A stretch of 64,000 nucleotides of DNA, from NCBI GenBank assembly GCA_965275915.1, contig CBDHYI010000007.1:806001-870000 (forward strand), written 5' to 3'. The notes beneath the pieces were generated by a model that searched no databases, was not told where the DNA came from, and saw nothing but the letters and a program-made list of their open reading frames with translations. Both the position numbers and the translations under genes were made by a program. Below are positions 16,057-25,955 of the stretch, one piece after another (position 1 is the first letter of the stretch; each line of letters begins with the position of its first letter). The stretch comes from JBDWFY01 sp965275915 (GTDB lineage: Bacteria; Pseudomonadota; Alphaproteobacteria; Rhizobiales; Stappiaceae).

Positions 16057-17226
16057 TTAGCTTGCAGGCTCTTCAATCGGCTTGAAGGAACCGTCTTCCT
16101 GGATGTCGGTCATGAAGACCTTGTCCATACCCTGATTATCATCAGAGCCGTAGGACAGCGTAACACCGCCGAGGTCGAAGTTGCCGGTCGACCAGAAGGC
16201 ATTGAGGAAGTTTTCCCGTGTCAGATCTTTACCGGCGGCTTCCAGGCCCATGACGGCCAGACGGCCGACCATGTAACCTTCGAGCGTAACGAAACCCGGC
16301 TCGGCTGTCGGATCAACCGCTTTCAGAGCAGCCTGATAATTCTTGACCAGCGGCAGCTGATCGTCCCACGGAAAAGGAACCACCTGGGATACGATCACGT
16401 CCTGACCGGCATCGCCAAGCTCATTTGACAGTGCCTTGGAGCCGACAAAGGAGATGTTGACGAACTTGGAGTCCATCTTGACCTTCTTGGCAAGCTTGAT
16501 GAATTCGGCAATCGGCTTGTAGGCGCCGACCATGACGACCGCATCCGGCTTGGCTTTGCGGATTTCAAGCAGAGCAGCCTTCACCGCGACCGTATTGCGC
16601 TGGTAGGTGCCCTGAGCAACCAGTTCAAGACCACGCTTCTCCATCGCGGCGGTCACACCTTTCAGACCGACACGGCCAAATGCATCGTCCTGATAAAGGA
16701 TCGCAATTTTATCCATTTTCAGACGGTCATGCAGATGAGCAATCCATGCTTCGGTTTCTGATGCATAGGTTGCACGTACATTCACGATGTTACCGTGTTT
16801 GGTATCCCGCAAGAAGCCTGCGCCCGTGAACGGACCGACAAACGGGACTTTTGCGGCCGTGGCGATCGGCTGCGTCGCCTTGGAGGTCGGCGTTCCGACC
16901 GGACCGATCAGACCAAAGACTTTGTCTTCTTCGATCAGCTTCGTGACCTGAGCAATGGAGCGATCCGGCTCATAACCGTCGTCGTAGCTGACCAGTTCGA
17001 TTGTGCGGCCATGCACGCCACCGGCGGCGTTTGCTTCGGCAAAGGCAGCTTCAAGCCCCAGCTTCATGCCTGTACCCAAAGCGGCAGCCGGACCTTCCAG
17101 AGCTGCGGCCTGACCAAATGTGATTGTGCTGTCGCTTACACCGTCTTCAGCCTGAGCATAACCGGTTGCACAAAGTGACATGGCAGCCAGGATTGGTGCC
17201 ACCCTATTGAAAGTTGTTCTGTTCAT
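16057..17226 (-). CDS. LivJ-like periplasmic binding protein paired with a chemoreceptor
   Basis: The 389-residue precursor has a signal peptide ending at about GYAQA. The mature protein is a two-lobed type I periplasmic binding protein of the branched-chain amino acid or amide family: ITFGQAAALEGPAAALG near the start, GVHGRTIELVSYDDGYEP, and IAILYQDDAFGRVG in the second half. No permease or ATPase genes accompany it; the only partner is the downstream chemoreceptor gene. I infer a sensory role, presenting ligand to the receptor, although it could also serve an importer encoded elsewhere. Confidence 0.88.
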   Translation of the reverse strand: MNRTTFNRVAPILAAMSLCATGYAQAEDGVSDSTITFGQAAALEGPAAALGTGMKLGLEAAFAEANAAGGVHGRTIELVSYDDGYEPDRSIAQVTKLIEEDKVFGLIGPVGTPTSKATQPIATAAKVPFVGPFTGAGFLRDTKHGNIVNVRATYASETEAWIAHLHDRLKMDKIAILYQDDAFGRVGLKGVTAAMEKRGLELVAQGTYQRNTVAVKAALLEIRKAKPDAVVMVGAYKPIAEFIKLAKKVKMDSKFVNISFVGSKALSNELGDAGQDVIVSQVVPFPWDDQLPLVKNYQAALKAVDPTAEPGFVTLEGYMVGRLAVMGLEAAGKDLTRENFLNAFWSTGNFDLGGVTLSYGSDDNQGMDKVFMTDIQEDGSFKPIEEPAS

Positions 17227-17525
17227 TTCATTCCCCTCAGTTTCCCAACTTCAGGTAGGACTATTCACTATGGAAATGAAAATTTACTTAAAGACCGAAG
17301 AAGTACTTATATGCTTATTTAAAGAACGCGATTTATTATTGATAAAATATTATTTTTTCAGGCAAAAAGAATAATTCAATAATTCATCCTGTCAAAAATA
17401 TCGATATGTACAGTATAAATACGTACTTTATTCCAAAATATATTCAATTATACAAAGCAATAAGCGTGTAAATTCCACTCAACTATGAATTGAGCAGTCT
17501 AAAGCGCTCTACACTGTAGTTAAAT
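17227..17525. other. AT-rich intergenic region with ATATCGATAT palindrome
   Basis: This is a strikingly AT-rich stretch upstream of the binding protein gene and past the end of the aldehyde dehydrogenase gene. It holds a 10-bp palindrome ATATCGATAT (17398-17407) that matches the core of the palindromes at 38229 and 44664. No gene is supported here. Confidence 0.4.
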
Positions 17526-18992
17526 TTAAGTCTTACTGAAAAAATCCGCGCCGCTAATCGATTTGATCTCTTGAAAGGCGCGAATTCCCCAGATCCCGGC
17601 CTCGCGGCCTATCCCCGATGCCTTGATCCCGCCAAATGGAGCGCCCTGCACCCGGCTGGTGCCGTTGACCTGAACCATCCCCGCGCGCAATTTGCGGGCC
17701 ACGCGGTCCGCCCGAACCGGATCGGATGTCTGCACATATGCAGCCAGGCCGTATATCGTGTCATTGGCCTGTGCGATCGCATCGTCTTCACTGCTAAAAC
17801 GACCAATCGCAAGAACCGGTCCGAAGATTTCTTCCCTTGCAATTGCCATCTCAGATGTCACATCCGCAAAGACGGTCGGTTTCACGAAAGGACCGCTGTC
17901 AAATCCATCGGGACGTCCCGGACCTCCGGCGACCAGCCGCGCGCCGTCCTGAAGCGCCTGCTTTATATAAGACTGTACGCGCGAGAATTGAGCATCGGTG
18001 ACAAGCGGGCCGATATGACTTCCAGATTGGACAGGATATCCAACGTTCGTGTTGCGGGCGGCCTCAGCGGCTAGATGCACACCCTGTTCATAAACGGAGT
18101 CCTCTATCAGCATTCTCGAGGCAGCGTTGCATGATTGTCCGGCATTCCGGAAACAGTGTGCAACACCCTGTTTGATCGCAAGCGGTAGCTCACAATCAGC
18201 AAAAAGCAGATTCGGGGACTTGCCCCCAAGTTCAAGCGCAACCCGTGTGAAATTGGCAGCCGCCGCCCGGGCCACCGCCCGCCCGGATCGGGTCGACCCT
18301 GTCAGGGAAATGATATCGACATCTTTACGTGTGCACAGCAGAGCGCCAATCGAGCCGTCGCCGTTGAGGAGATTGAAGACACCGGGCGGCGCGCCGGCAG
18401 CCAGCATACACTCGGCAAACAGGATGGCCGTGCGAGGTGCCAGTTCGGACGGCTTCAAGATCATCGTACAACCGGCGGCCAGAGCAGCGCCGACCTTAAG
18501 CGCAATCTGATTAAGCGGCCAGTTCCAAGGCGTGATCAGCACGGCCACACCGAGCGGTTCATATCGTATCCGATGAGCGGTCTGCCCCCGCGCCGCCGGG
18601 TGATCATGCTCGTTGCTGCGCGCAGCCTCAGAAATTGCCGCCAGATGATCGAGCGCTGCGTCAACCTGACCGCTTCTGGCAAAATCGATCGGGGCACCGA
18701 TCTCACGGGAAATCAGGGCCGCGAATTCTTCCCGGCGGCTTTCTATCTGGCGGATCAGTCCAGCCAGGATGTCCAGACGCTCGGGGAGGTCAACAGCCGT
18801 CCACCCGGTATCAAACGCACGGCGGGCCGCACCGACGGCGAGATCCACTGCCCGACGGTCTGGTTCGAGACAAATGCCAGTATCGGTTCTATCCGGGTCC
18901 GGCATCGGGTCCGATCCACAGGAAAACCAGTTGCCATCAACGAAGTGATGCAGGTCGTCCGATGCGGGTCTCAATGCCGAAAGTCCAAGCAC
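17526..18992 (-). CDS. Aldehyde dehydrogenase family protein
   Basis: This is a full-length (488-residue) NAD(P)-dependent aldehyde dehydrogenase. Catalytic elements are visible: Asn157 in TPWNWP, Lys180 in ILKPSE, Glu254 in ALELGGKSP and the nucleophile Cys288 in NAGQSCNAASR. The C-terminal oligomerisation region reads PFGGIKASGIGRE. It follows the MFS transporter gene on the same strand with a 190-bp gap, so the two may form one unit. The aldehyde substrate is not identifiable. Confidence 0.92.
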   Translation of the reverse strand: MLGLSALRPASDDLHHFVDGNWFSCGSDPMPDPDRTDTGICLEPDRRAVDLAVGAARRAFDTGWTAVDLPERLDILAGLIRQIESRREEFAALISREIGAPIDFARSGQVDAALDHLAAISEAARSNEHDHPAARGQTAHRIRYEPLGVAVLITPWNWPLNQIALKVGAALAAGCTMILKPSELAPRTAILFAECMLAAGAPPGVFNLLNGDGSIGALLCTRKDVDIISLTGSTRSGRAVARAAAANFTRVALELGGKSPNLLFADCELPLAIKQGVAHCFRNAGQSCNAASRMLIEDSVYEQGVHLAAEAARNTNVGYPVQSGSHIGPLVTDAQFSRVQSYIKQALQDGARLVAGGPGRPDGFDSGPFVKPTVFADVTSEMAIAREEIFGPVLAIGRFSSEDDAIAQANDTIYGLAAYVQTSDPVRADRVARKLRAGMVQVNGTSRVQGAPFGGIKASGIGREAGIWGIRAFQEIKSISGADFFSKT

Positions 18993-19183
18993 TTTTTTAT
19001 CTCCAACCGAAACTGTTCACTCCGGTTGCCTACGACAGGCGCAGCCGCGCTTTGGTACACACGTATGAAAGGAGACATATCAAGCTTTGGGCGGGCTAGA
19101 GAGAACCATTTGGCTCTATTTTTATAAGACCAGTTCTAAAGCCTGGATCTTCAGCCGAAATCACATAAGGCCAGAGAGCTGTC

Positions 19184-20368
19184 TCAGGCGCCAACCATGG
19201 CCCGCAATCTCATCATCGCAACGATGCCGAAGGCCGGGCCAAGCGCAAGACCAGCCAAAACCGTTGCCCATCCAAGCAAATCAACCAGGAGCGGCATGCC
19301 TTGCACGGTAAAAAAAGTCAGGGTGAAGCCGAGCGCGGTCTGTAGCGTCATCAGGCTGCCGGCCTGATCCGGACGGGCGGCATCGGCCACAAGGGCTGAA
19401 AACTGGGCTGAATCCGGAATAATCGTAATGCCCCAGATCACGACAACCACAAATGTCAGCCAGGCCGGACCGCCAAATGTCGCGGCGGCGGCCAGTGCCG
19501 ACAGACCACTGAGCGACATGGCAATGATCGTTGTTTCCGCTTTACCCACTTTGTCGGCAAACCATCCGGCATAAATGCAGGCGAAGCCCCCGGCGCCGAT
19601 CGCAACAAAAGCCGTCACCTTCGCCAATTGCTCGGCCTCCGATCCCGGCAGCGTATGACCGTAGGAAACGGCTGTCGCAACGCCGATCCACGCCCACATG
19701 GCATAGAGTTCCCACATATGTCCCAGGTAGCCCGCATAAGCGAGACGAACTCTCCGGTTTGTCCAGGCACTTGCAATGACACCTGGATCAAAGCGTGCAG
19801 CTTTTCTATGGTGAGGTCCAAGCGAAACGAACAGGCAAATCATCCCCGCCACTCCCGATGCCAGCGACGCCACGGCAATGGTCAGCCGCCAGTCGGATCC
19901 TCCAAGGAGTGCAAGAAGATGGGGCGCCGCTGACCCAAGCGTCAGAGCGCCCACAAGCGCTCCGACAAGAAATCCCCGATCCTTCTGTCCCCAGCCGACA
20001 GCGATCTTCATGCCGACCGGATAGACGCCGGCCAGAAAAGCGCCTGTGGCGATGCGAATGACAATTGCAGCGGGATTGTCGGGCGGAACAACCAGCAAAA
20101 GCGCATTTGCTATAGCCGCACTGACTGTCGAAGCCAGAAACACCCGACGCGGATCGAATCGATCGGCAATTCCCAGAAAGGCCGAGACGAGCGCACCGAT
20201 TACAAACCCCACCTGAACCCCGCTGCTCAGAGCAGCCTGCTGAAACGAAGTCAAAGGCACTTCCCGCAGCATATCGGGCAGGATAGCGGCTGATACGAAC
20301 CAGAGACTCATTGCGGCAACTTCGGCAACAAGTAGCAGGCTGATCGAACGAAACTTCGGGGATATCAT
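19184..20368 (-). CDS. MFS transporter
   Basis: This is an inner-membrane major facilitator with about 394 residues and twelve predicted helices. The loop 2-3 signature region is FLGIADRFDPRRVF, and the central loop includes GPHHRKAARFD. The sequence resembles the nitrate/cyanate-type MFS group in being rich in Gly and Ala. The start is uncertain: ATG at 20368 gives a normal N-terminus, while an in-frame ATG at 20464 adds 32 atypical residues. It is divergent from adenine deaminase, so nucleobase transport is possible but unproven. Confidence 0.85.
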   Translation of the reverse strand: MISPKFRSISLLLVAEVAAMSLWFVSAAILPDMLREVPLTSFQQAALSSGVQVGFVIGALVSAFLGIADRFDPRRVFLASTVSAAIANALLLVVPPDNPAAIVIRIATGAFLAGVYPVGMKIAVGWGQKDRGFLVGALVGALTLGSAAPHLLALLGGSDWRLTIAVASLASGVAGMICLFVSLGPHHRKAARFDPGVIASAWTNRRVRLAYAGYLGHMWELYAMWAWIGVATAVSYGHTLPGSEAEQLAKVTAFVAIGAGGFACIYAGWFADKVGKAETTIIAMSLSGLSALAAAATFGGPAWLTFVVVVIWGITIIPDSAQFSALVADAARPDQAGSLMTLQTALGFTLTFFTVQGMPLLVDLLGWATVLAGLALGPAFGIVAMMRLRAMVGA

Positions 20369-20551
20369 ATTAACCGGCGGGCATTTGAAGGATTGACTGA
20401 CCAGAAGTGTCCGTTTTTCGCCGGCTTGGCAATTCAATAATTCGTTTTGACATGACATTGACATCAGATCTTGGAACGTCAGATCTTGAGGTATGGACCC
20501 ATATCCTGCTTCAATTTTGAAAACAGGTCCAAGATCATTTCGGAGTGACAG

Positions 20552-22345
20552 ATGCCTGAATTGAAATCCTGGAACGCGGTTACCGCGAAACTCATCGATG
20601 TGGCCATGGGCCGTACACCTGCCGATTCGGTGATCAAGAACGGGCGCTGGGTGAACGTTTACTCCGGTGAAATTATTCCACGAACCGACATTGCGATCTC
20701 CGCGGGAAGGATCGCTTTTGCCGGCCCGGACGCTTCACACGCCGTTGGCGATGCAACCACAGTCATCGAAGCGGACGGCAGATATCTGGTACCCGGCTTG
20801 TGCGATGCGCACATGCATGTCGAAAGCGGAATGGTCACGGTCACGGAATTTGCCCGCGCCGTCATCCCGCACGGCACAACGTCCATGTTTATCGATCCGC
20901 ACGAAATCGCAAACGTACTTGGTCTCAAAGGCGTGCGACTGATGCATGACGAGGCTGCCGGTCTGCCGATCAATGTCATGGTTCAGGTGCCCAGTTGCGT
21001 TCCATCCGCGCCCGGCCTTGAAAATGCCGGCGCCGAGCTTACGGTTCAGGATATTGAAGAAGCGCTCGGCTGGCCGAACATCTGCGGGCTGGGTGAGATG
21101 ATGAACTTCCCCGGCGTCGCCATGAATGATGCGAAAATGCTTGGCGAGATCGCAGCAACGCAAGTGGCGGGCAAGACGGTGGGCGGTCATTTTGCCTCCC
21201 CTGATCTTGGCCTGATGTTTCACGGCTATGTCGCCGGCGGTCCGGCTGATGATCATGAAGGAACCCGAAAAGAGGACGCTGTCGCCAGGGTCCGGCAGGG
21301 TATGCGGGCCATGCTTCGCCTGGGCTCCGCCTGGTACGACGTTGCCACGCAAATCAAGGCGGTGACCGAAGACGGGCTGGATCCCCGCAATTTTGTGCTC
21401 TGCACCGATGACAGTCATTCCGGCACCCTTGTGAACGAGGGACACATGAACAGGGTGGTGCGCCACGTCATTCAGCAGGGACTGAAACCCATGACCGCGA
21501 TTCAGATGGCAACCCTGAACGCGGCTCAGCATTTCGGCATGGAGCGGGAAATCGGATCGATCTCACCGGGACGCAGGGCTGACATCATCCTCACCTCGGA
21601 CCTGGCCTCTCTGCCGATTGAGCAGGTGATCGCCCGCGGAGAGACACTGGCGGAGGACGGACGGTTAACGTCCGACATTCCACCTTATCCCTATCCGGAA
21701 TTTGCAAAAGACACCGTTAAGCTGGGTAGAAAGCTCTCTGCCGCCGATTTTGTTATCGCCGCCCCCCAAAATGCCGCCCAGGTGCGCGCGCGGATCATCG
21801 GCGTTATCGAGAACCAGGCGCCGACAAAGGCGCTTGAGGCCGATTTACCGGTGAAAGACGCCGTTGTTCAGATGGACGCCGAACAGGATGTCTGCCAGAT
21901 AGCTCTGGTCGAGCGTCACAGGGGAACAGGTCAGGTCACAAACGGATTTGTCTCGGGTTTTGGCTACAATAAGCCGTGCGCCGTGGCCTCGACGGTGGCG
22001 CATGACAGTCACCACATGATTGTTGTCGGCACCAATCGCGAAGACATGGCCCGGGCGGCCAACAGACTGGGCGAAATCGGCGGCGGGATTACGGTCATTT
22101 CCGAAGGTCGGGAATTGGCCCTTGTTGAGCTGCCTATCGCCGGTCTCATGTCCAATGAGCGATCCGAAATCGTTGCCCAAAAGGCGGATCAAATGGTGCA
22201 GGCCTTGGAAAAGTGCGGTTGCACGCTGAACAATGCCTATATGCAGCATTCACTTCTGGCCCTGGTGGTGATTCCGGAGCTTCGGATTTCCGATCTCGGC
22301 ATTATCGATGTCACGCGCTTTGAAAAAGTCGATCTGTTCGTGTGA
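20552..22345 (+). CDS. ade: Adenine deaminase
   Basis: This 597-residue enzyme converts adenine to hypoxanthine and ammonia in purine salvage or catabolism. The amidohydrolase metal motif is CDAHMHVESGM, followed by PHGTTSMFIDPHEIANV and TDDSHSGTLV. The C-terminal adenine deaminase domain contains SHHMIVVGTN and ends RFEKVDLFV, as in other AdeC proteins. The ATG has GGAG 8 bases upstream. The only neighbours are a divergent MFS transporter and a convergent terminator. Confidence 0.95.
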   Translation: MPELKSWNAVTAKLIDVAMGRTPADSVIKNGRWVNVYSGEIIPRTDIAISAGRIAFAGPDASHAVGDATTVIEADGRYLVPGLCDAHMHVESGMVTVTEFARAVIPHGTTSMFIDPHEIANVLGLKGVRLMHDEAAGLPINVMVQVPSCVPSAPGLENAGAELTVQDIEEALGWPNICGLGEMMNFPGVAMNDAKMLGEIAATQVAGKTVGGHFASPDLGLMFHGYVAGGPADDHEGTRKEDAVARVRQGMRAMLRLGSAWYDVATQIKAVTEDGLDPRNFVLCTDDSHSGTLVNEGHMNRVVRHVIQQGLKPMTAIQMATLNAAQHFGMEREIGSISPGRRADIILTSDLASLPIEQVIARGETLAEDGRLTSDIPPYPYPEFAKDTVKLGRKLSAADFVIAAPQNAAQVRARIIGVIENQAPTKALEADLPVKDAVVQMDAEQDVCQIALVERHRGTGQVTNGFVSGFGYNKPCAVASTVAHDSHHMIVVGTNREDMARAANRLGEIGGGITVISEGRELALVELPIAGLMSNERSEIVAQKADQMVQALEKCGCTLNNAYMQHSLLALVVIPELRISDLGIIDVTRFEKVDLFV

Positions 22346-22383
22346 CCCGATTTTTGCTGAAATCCCCTTGCCCCTATAAAAAG

Positions 22384-22407
22384 CCCCGCCATCGTACGAC
22401 GGCGGGG
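22384..22407. terminator. Bidirectional rho-independent terminator
   Basis: The hairpin ccccgccatcg-ta-cgacggcgggg has one mismatch and is flanked by A-rich sequence on the left and TTT on the right. It separates the convergent adenine deaminase and flavoprotein genes. Confidence 0.85.
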
Positions 22408-22441
22408 TTTGGGCAGACCAGCGGTCACAACCAGCGCGTAT

Positions 22442-24898
22442 TCAGACCTTAACCCGTTCGGATTTCGGATCGTAAAAAGGCCTGCTGGTAGCCTGGACAG
22501 AATACCGCTCGCCGGCAATTTCGATCTCGTAACTGGACGCCAGCATATCGGCGACCTTCTCGCCTCGCTCAAGGCAAGGGACATACCCCATTCCGATCGC
22601 GCTGCCCAACTGATGACCGTAGTTGCCTGATGTCAGATAGGAGACGATTTTGCCGTCACGCAAAATTGCCTCGTTATGGAACGTCAACGGCTCCGGATCT
22701 TCCAGGCGGAACTGAAGCAATCGCCGATCCAGACCGGCCTCCTTCTTCCGCAGCACGGCGTCGCGGCCGATAAATTCAGGCTTGTTCAGTTTGACAGCAA
22801 AACCAAGCCCGGCTTCCAGAACATGGTCCTCATCGGTGATGTCGTGGCCGAAATGGCGGAAGGCCTTTTCGATACGGCAGGAATCCATTGTGTGCAGGCC
22901 GCACAGCCTGAGCCCCGCACCGTCTCCCGCAGCCATGATGGTTTCAAACACATGCGCGGCCATTTCCACCGGCACATAGATCTCCCAGCCCAGTTCACCG
23001 ACATAGGTCACGCGGTGCGCCCGTCCGATCGCCATGCCGATTTCGATCTCGCGCATCATGCCGAACGGATGATGATCGTTTGAAAAATCGTTCGGCGACA
23101 CCTTCCGCATGAGATCGCGGGCGTTGGGGCCCATCACGCACAGGACCGCTTCGCTGTTGGTAACGTCCTGAATGAACAGATGCGCCTCACTGTCCGCATG
23201 GCGCCGCAGCCAGGTGATATCGCGCTGAATGGTCGCCGCAGGCACGATCAGAAGATATGACGTCTCCAACAGGCGCGTCACAGTCAAATCGCACTCGATG
23301 CCGCCGCGTTTGTTGAGCATCTGCGTATAAACCAGACGGCCGTTCGGAACATCAACATCGTTCGCACAGACATTCTGAAGAAAGGCGCAGGCGTCCCGAC
23401 CGTCAACACGGATCTTACCAAAGGACGACATATCATAGAGGCCGACCGCCTCGCGGATCGCCAGATGCTCTTCGCGGTGATTGTCGAACCAGTTCTGGCG
23501 TTTCCAGGAATAACGATATTCCCGCTCCTGTCCCTCACGGGCAAACCAGTTTGCGCGTTCCCAGCCGGAAAACTCGCCAAAGACCGCACCCCGGACTTTC
23601 AGGTGCTCATGCAGAGGTGAGCGGCGCACGCCGCGGGCCGTCTCCATCTGGCGATAGGGAAAATGATCGGCATAAAGCAGGCCCAGAGACTCGGTCGAAC
23701 GCTGATAAAGATAACTCCTGTTGGCCTGGAACGGCTGTACACGGCGAATATCAACATCCCACAGATCGAACGGCGGATCGCCGTCATCCATCCAGGCCGC
23801 AAGCGCCATACCGGCCCCGCCGGAGGACTGGATCCCGATGGAGTTGTAACCACAGGCCACCCAGTAGTTTTTGACCTCAGCCGATTCACCGAGATAATAG
23901 CGGTCATCTGGCGTGAAGCTTTCCGGGCCGTTGAAGAATGTGTGAATGCCCGCTTCTGCCAGCACCGGAAGGCGCCCGACAGCGCTCTCCAGGATCGGCT
24001 CAAAATGGTCGATATCTTCCGGCAGTTGATCGAAACAGAAATCTTCCGGAATGCCGTTCATACCCCAGGGTTTGGCGACCGGCTCAAACGCGCCGAGCAG
24101 AATTTTTCCGGCGTCTTCCTTGTAGTAGGCGCACTCATCCGGAACACGCAGAACCGGCAGGCGCGGCAGGCCGGAAATGTTCTCCGTCAGAATGTAAAAA
24201 TGCTCGCAGGCATGCAGCGGCACGGCAACACCCGCCATCGCACCGACTTCCCGCGCCCACATTCCGGCGCAGTTAACGACATGATCGCAGTCGATCCTGA
24301 GCGGTTCGCCATTGTGCTCAACGGAAACGCCCGATACCCGGCCGTCCTTTTTGTGGATCCCTGTGACCTTGACATTCTCGACGATCCTGGCTCCGAGATT
24401 CTTCGCCCCCTTTGCCAGGGCGAGCGCGATATTGGCCGGATCGCCCTGCCCGTCTTTATCCAGATAGACGGCTCCCATCAGATCGGAGGTTTCAACATAA
24501 GGATACCGCTCCCGAACCTCCTGCGCGGAGATTTCCTCAACCTCAACACCGAAGGCCCGGGCCATGGATGCACTGCGATAGACTTCTTCCCGGCGCTCCT
24601 CGGTCAGCGCAACGGTGATGGACCCGCACCGTCGGAAGCCGGTTGCGACACCGGTTTCTTCTTCCAACGTGCCGTAAAGCTCCTGACTGTACTTGGAGAG
24701 CCGGGTCATATTCGTCGTTGCCCGAAGCTGAGCGATCAGACCCGCCGCATGCCACGTGGTGCCGGATGTCAGCTGCTTTCGTTCCAACAGCACGATGTCC
24801 TTCCAGCCGAGTTTCGCCAGATGATAGGCGACCGAACAGCCGGACACGCCCCCGCCAATGATGACGACACGTGCCTTATCTGGAAGCGGAGTACTCAT
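22442..24898 (-). CDS. Dimethylglycine/sarcosine dehydrogenase-like flavoprotein (DAO-GcvT)
   Basis: The 818-residue protein has an N-terminal FAD-binding DAO domain (Rossmann GGGVSG at 15-20; TTWHAAGL with His50, the position of covalent flavin attachment in this family) covering about 8-370, a linker domain, and a C-terminal aminomethyltransferase (GcvT) domain at about 430-810. Such enzymes demethylate dimethylglycine, sarcosine or related N-methyl compounds and hand the one-carbon unit to tetrahydrofolate. It follows an XRE-cupin regulator gene on the same strand and lies near a betaine-type transporter. The exact N-methyl substrate is not determined. Confidence 0.9.
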   Translation of the reverse strand: MSTPLPDKARVVIIGGGVSGCSVAYHLAKLGWKDIVLLERKQLTSGTTWHAAGLIAQLRATTNMTRLSKYSQELYGTLEEETGVATGFRRCGSITVALTEERREEVYRSASMARAFGVEVEEISAQEVRERYPYVETSDLMGAVYLDKDGQGDPANIALALAKGAKNLGARIVENVKVTGIHKKDGRVSGVSVEHNGEPLRIDCDHVVNCAGMWAREVGAMAGVAVPLHACEHFYILTENISGLPRLPVLRVPDECAYYKEDAGKILLGAFEPVAKPWGMNGIPEDFCFDQLPEDIDHFEPILESAVGRLPVLAEAGIHTFFNGPESFTPDDRYYLGESAEVKNYWVACGYNSIGIQSSGGAGMALAAWMDDGDPPFDLWDVDIRRVQPFQANRSYLYQRSTESLGLLYADHFPYRQMETARGVRRSPLHEHLKVRGAVFGEFSGWERANWFAREGQEREYRYSWKRQNWFDNHREEHLAIREAVGLYDMSSFGKIRVDGRDACAFLQNVCANDVDVPNGRLVYTQMLNKRGGIECDLTVTRLLETSYLLIVPAATIQRDITWLRRHADSEAHLFIQDVTNSEAVLCVMGPNARDLMRKVSPNDFSNDHHPFGMMREIEIGMAIGRAHRVTYVGELGWEIYVPVEMAAHVFETIMAAGDGAGLRLCGLHTMDSCRIEKAFRHFGHDITDEDHVLEAGLGFAVKLNKPEFIGRDAVLRKKEAGLDRRLLQFRLEDPEPLTFHNEAILRDGKIVSYLTSGNYGHQLGSAIGMGYVPCLERGEKVADMLASSYEIEIAGERYSVQATSRPFYDPKSERVKV

Positions 24899-24983
24899 TA
24901 TCAGGTTCTTTCTCTCTGTCGTCCCCGTTCGGGGGTAATGCTCCTGGTTTTATTTCCTAGCCTTGGCCAAAAGAGCCGGCGTT

Positions 24984-25007
24984 GTCTGATCGGGTGCCCG
25001 ACCAGAC
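24984..25007 (-). other. Hairpin in the leader of the flavoprotein gene
   Basis: In minus-strand RNA, GUCUGGUCGGG pairs with CCCGAUCAGAC through 11 bp with one G-U pair. It lies between the regulator stop and the flavoprotein start, with no U-run. It may be a processing or attenuation element; its role is not known. Confidence 0.5.
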
Positions 25008-25019
25008 GGATCTCAACTT

Positions 25020-25616
25020 TCAATAGACAGGGGGTGACACCACCCAGACGACGACTGCCGGTTCGGAGCCCGGATTCTCCCAGCGATACTTCTGGTTTTG
25101 GAACTGAAAGCTGTCGCCTTCGAACAGGTCATAACGGTGTTCGCCAATCCAAAGTGACAACGAACCGGAAATAACGTAGCCGCCCTCATTGGTCGGACGT
25201 GCCTCAATCCAAGGGTTTGCTGCACCCGGTTCGAAAATCGTGCGCATCATTTCGAAGTCACCCGACAGATGCGGCGACAGCAGTTCCTCTGTGGCACCAT
25301 CGGATTTCGATCCAAGCCGCGCACGGCTGCCGGCCCGGACGACCACACCGCGATCTTCCTCAAACACCGTTTCGTTCCGAAAGAAGAAACTGACCGGCAT
25401 GCTGAAAACCTGCGCGATCTTTCTCAGATCGGGCAAACTCGGTTCGGTGTGTCCACGCTCGATCTGACTCAACCACCCGGTCGATCGGGCAATTGTCGCA
25501 GCCATGTCCGCCAACCTGATACCACGCGCCTTTCTCAAGGCACGAATATCAGCGCCCACGTGATGCCGTCCGGCTTCGCTCGCAGTTGAGCGGTCTGTTG
25601 ATGATGTTACCGACAC
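25020..25616 (-). CDS. XRE-family regulator with C-terminal cupin domain
   Basis: This 198-residue transcriptional regulator has a helix-turn-helix (about 20-75: RKARGIRLADMAATIARSTG, WLSQIERG) and a C-terminal cupin ligand-binding fold (about 125-195: WIEARPTNEGGYVISGSL, DSFQFQNQKYRWENPG). The start is a GTG at 25616. It precedes the flavoprotein gene by 121 bp on the same strand and probably controls it and itself in response to a methylated amine or related metabolite. Regulators of this architecture often accompany amine and polyamine catabolism genes. Confidence 0.88.
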   Translation of the reverse strand: MSVTSSTDRSTASEAGRHHVGADIRALRKARGIRLADMAATIARSTGWLSQIERGHTEPSLPDLRKIAQVFSMPVSFFFRNETVFEEDRGVVVRAGSRARLGSKSDGATEELLSPHLSGDFEMMRTIFEPGAANPWIEARPTNEGGYVISGSLSLWIGEHRYDLFEGDSFQFQNQKYRWENPGSEPAVVVWVVSPPVY

Positions 25617-25955
25617 AGATTTCGCCTAAAATGAAATTTTTCCTATTTTTTTCATTTTTATCGATTTTGGGCAAGATTCTTTTTCGGTAAAGTGAATAAA
25701 TTTTGACCCTTGTCATTTGACGGAAAACAGTCGATTTCGGCGAAGAACTGCCTTTGCTTTCCACCTCCGCAAAAACCGGCTGAACGCCTTTGCAGGACAG
25801 CCGCGCGGCCACTCACGGGCGTATTGAGGTCCAGGTCCCGGTTCCCGTGCAAACCTGTCAATTCACGCCGCTTGCACAACCGGGCAGGTTGTAGTGCCAG
25901 ATAGATCGATTTAATGTGCCAATTCGCCCCAGGGTGTGGACTAGGAGGAGCCGAA
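25617..25955. other. Divergent intergenic region
   Basis: The region lies between the XRE-cupin gene and the MocR gene. The left part is strongly AT-rich (poly-T tracts near 25640-25690) and should hold the regulator promoter. The right part carries the leader of the MocR gene with its AGGAGG site at 25943-25948. No further gene is supported. Confidence 0.4.

Noticed and set aside
23663..25174. Long plus-strand reading frame of 503 codons opposite the flavoprotein gene
   Set aside because: It lies wholly antisense to a well-supported DAO-GcvT gene and its regulator, and its translation has no recognisable domain. Long antisense frames are common in GC-rich coding DNA.
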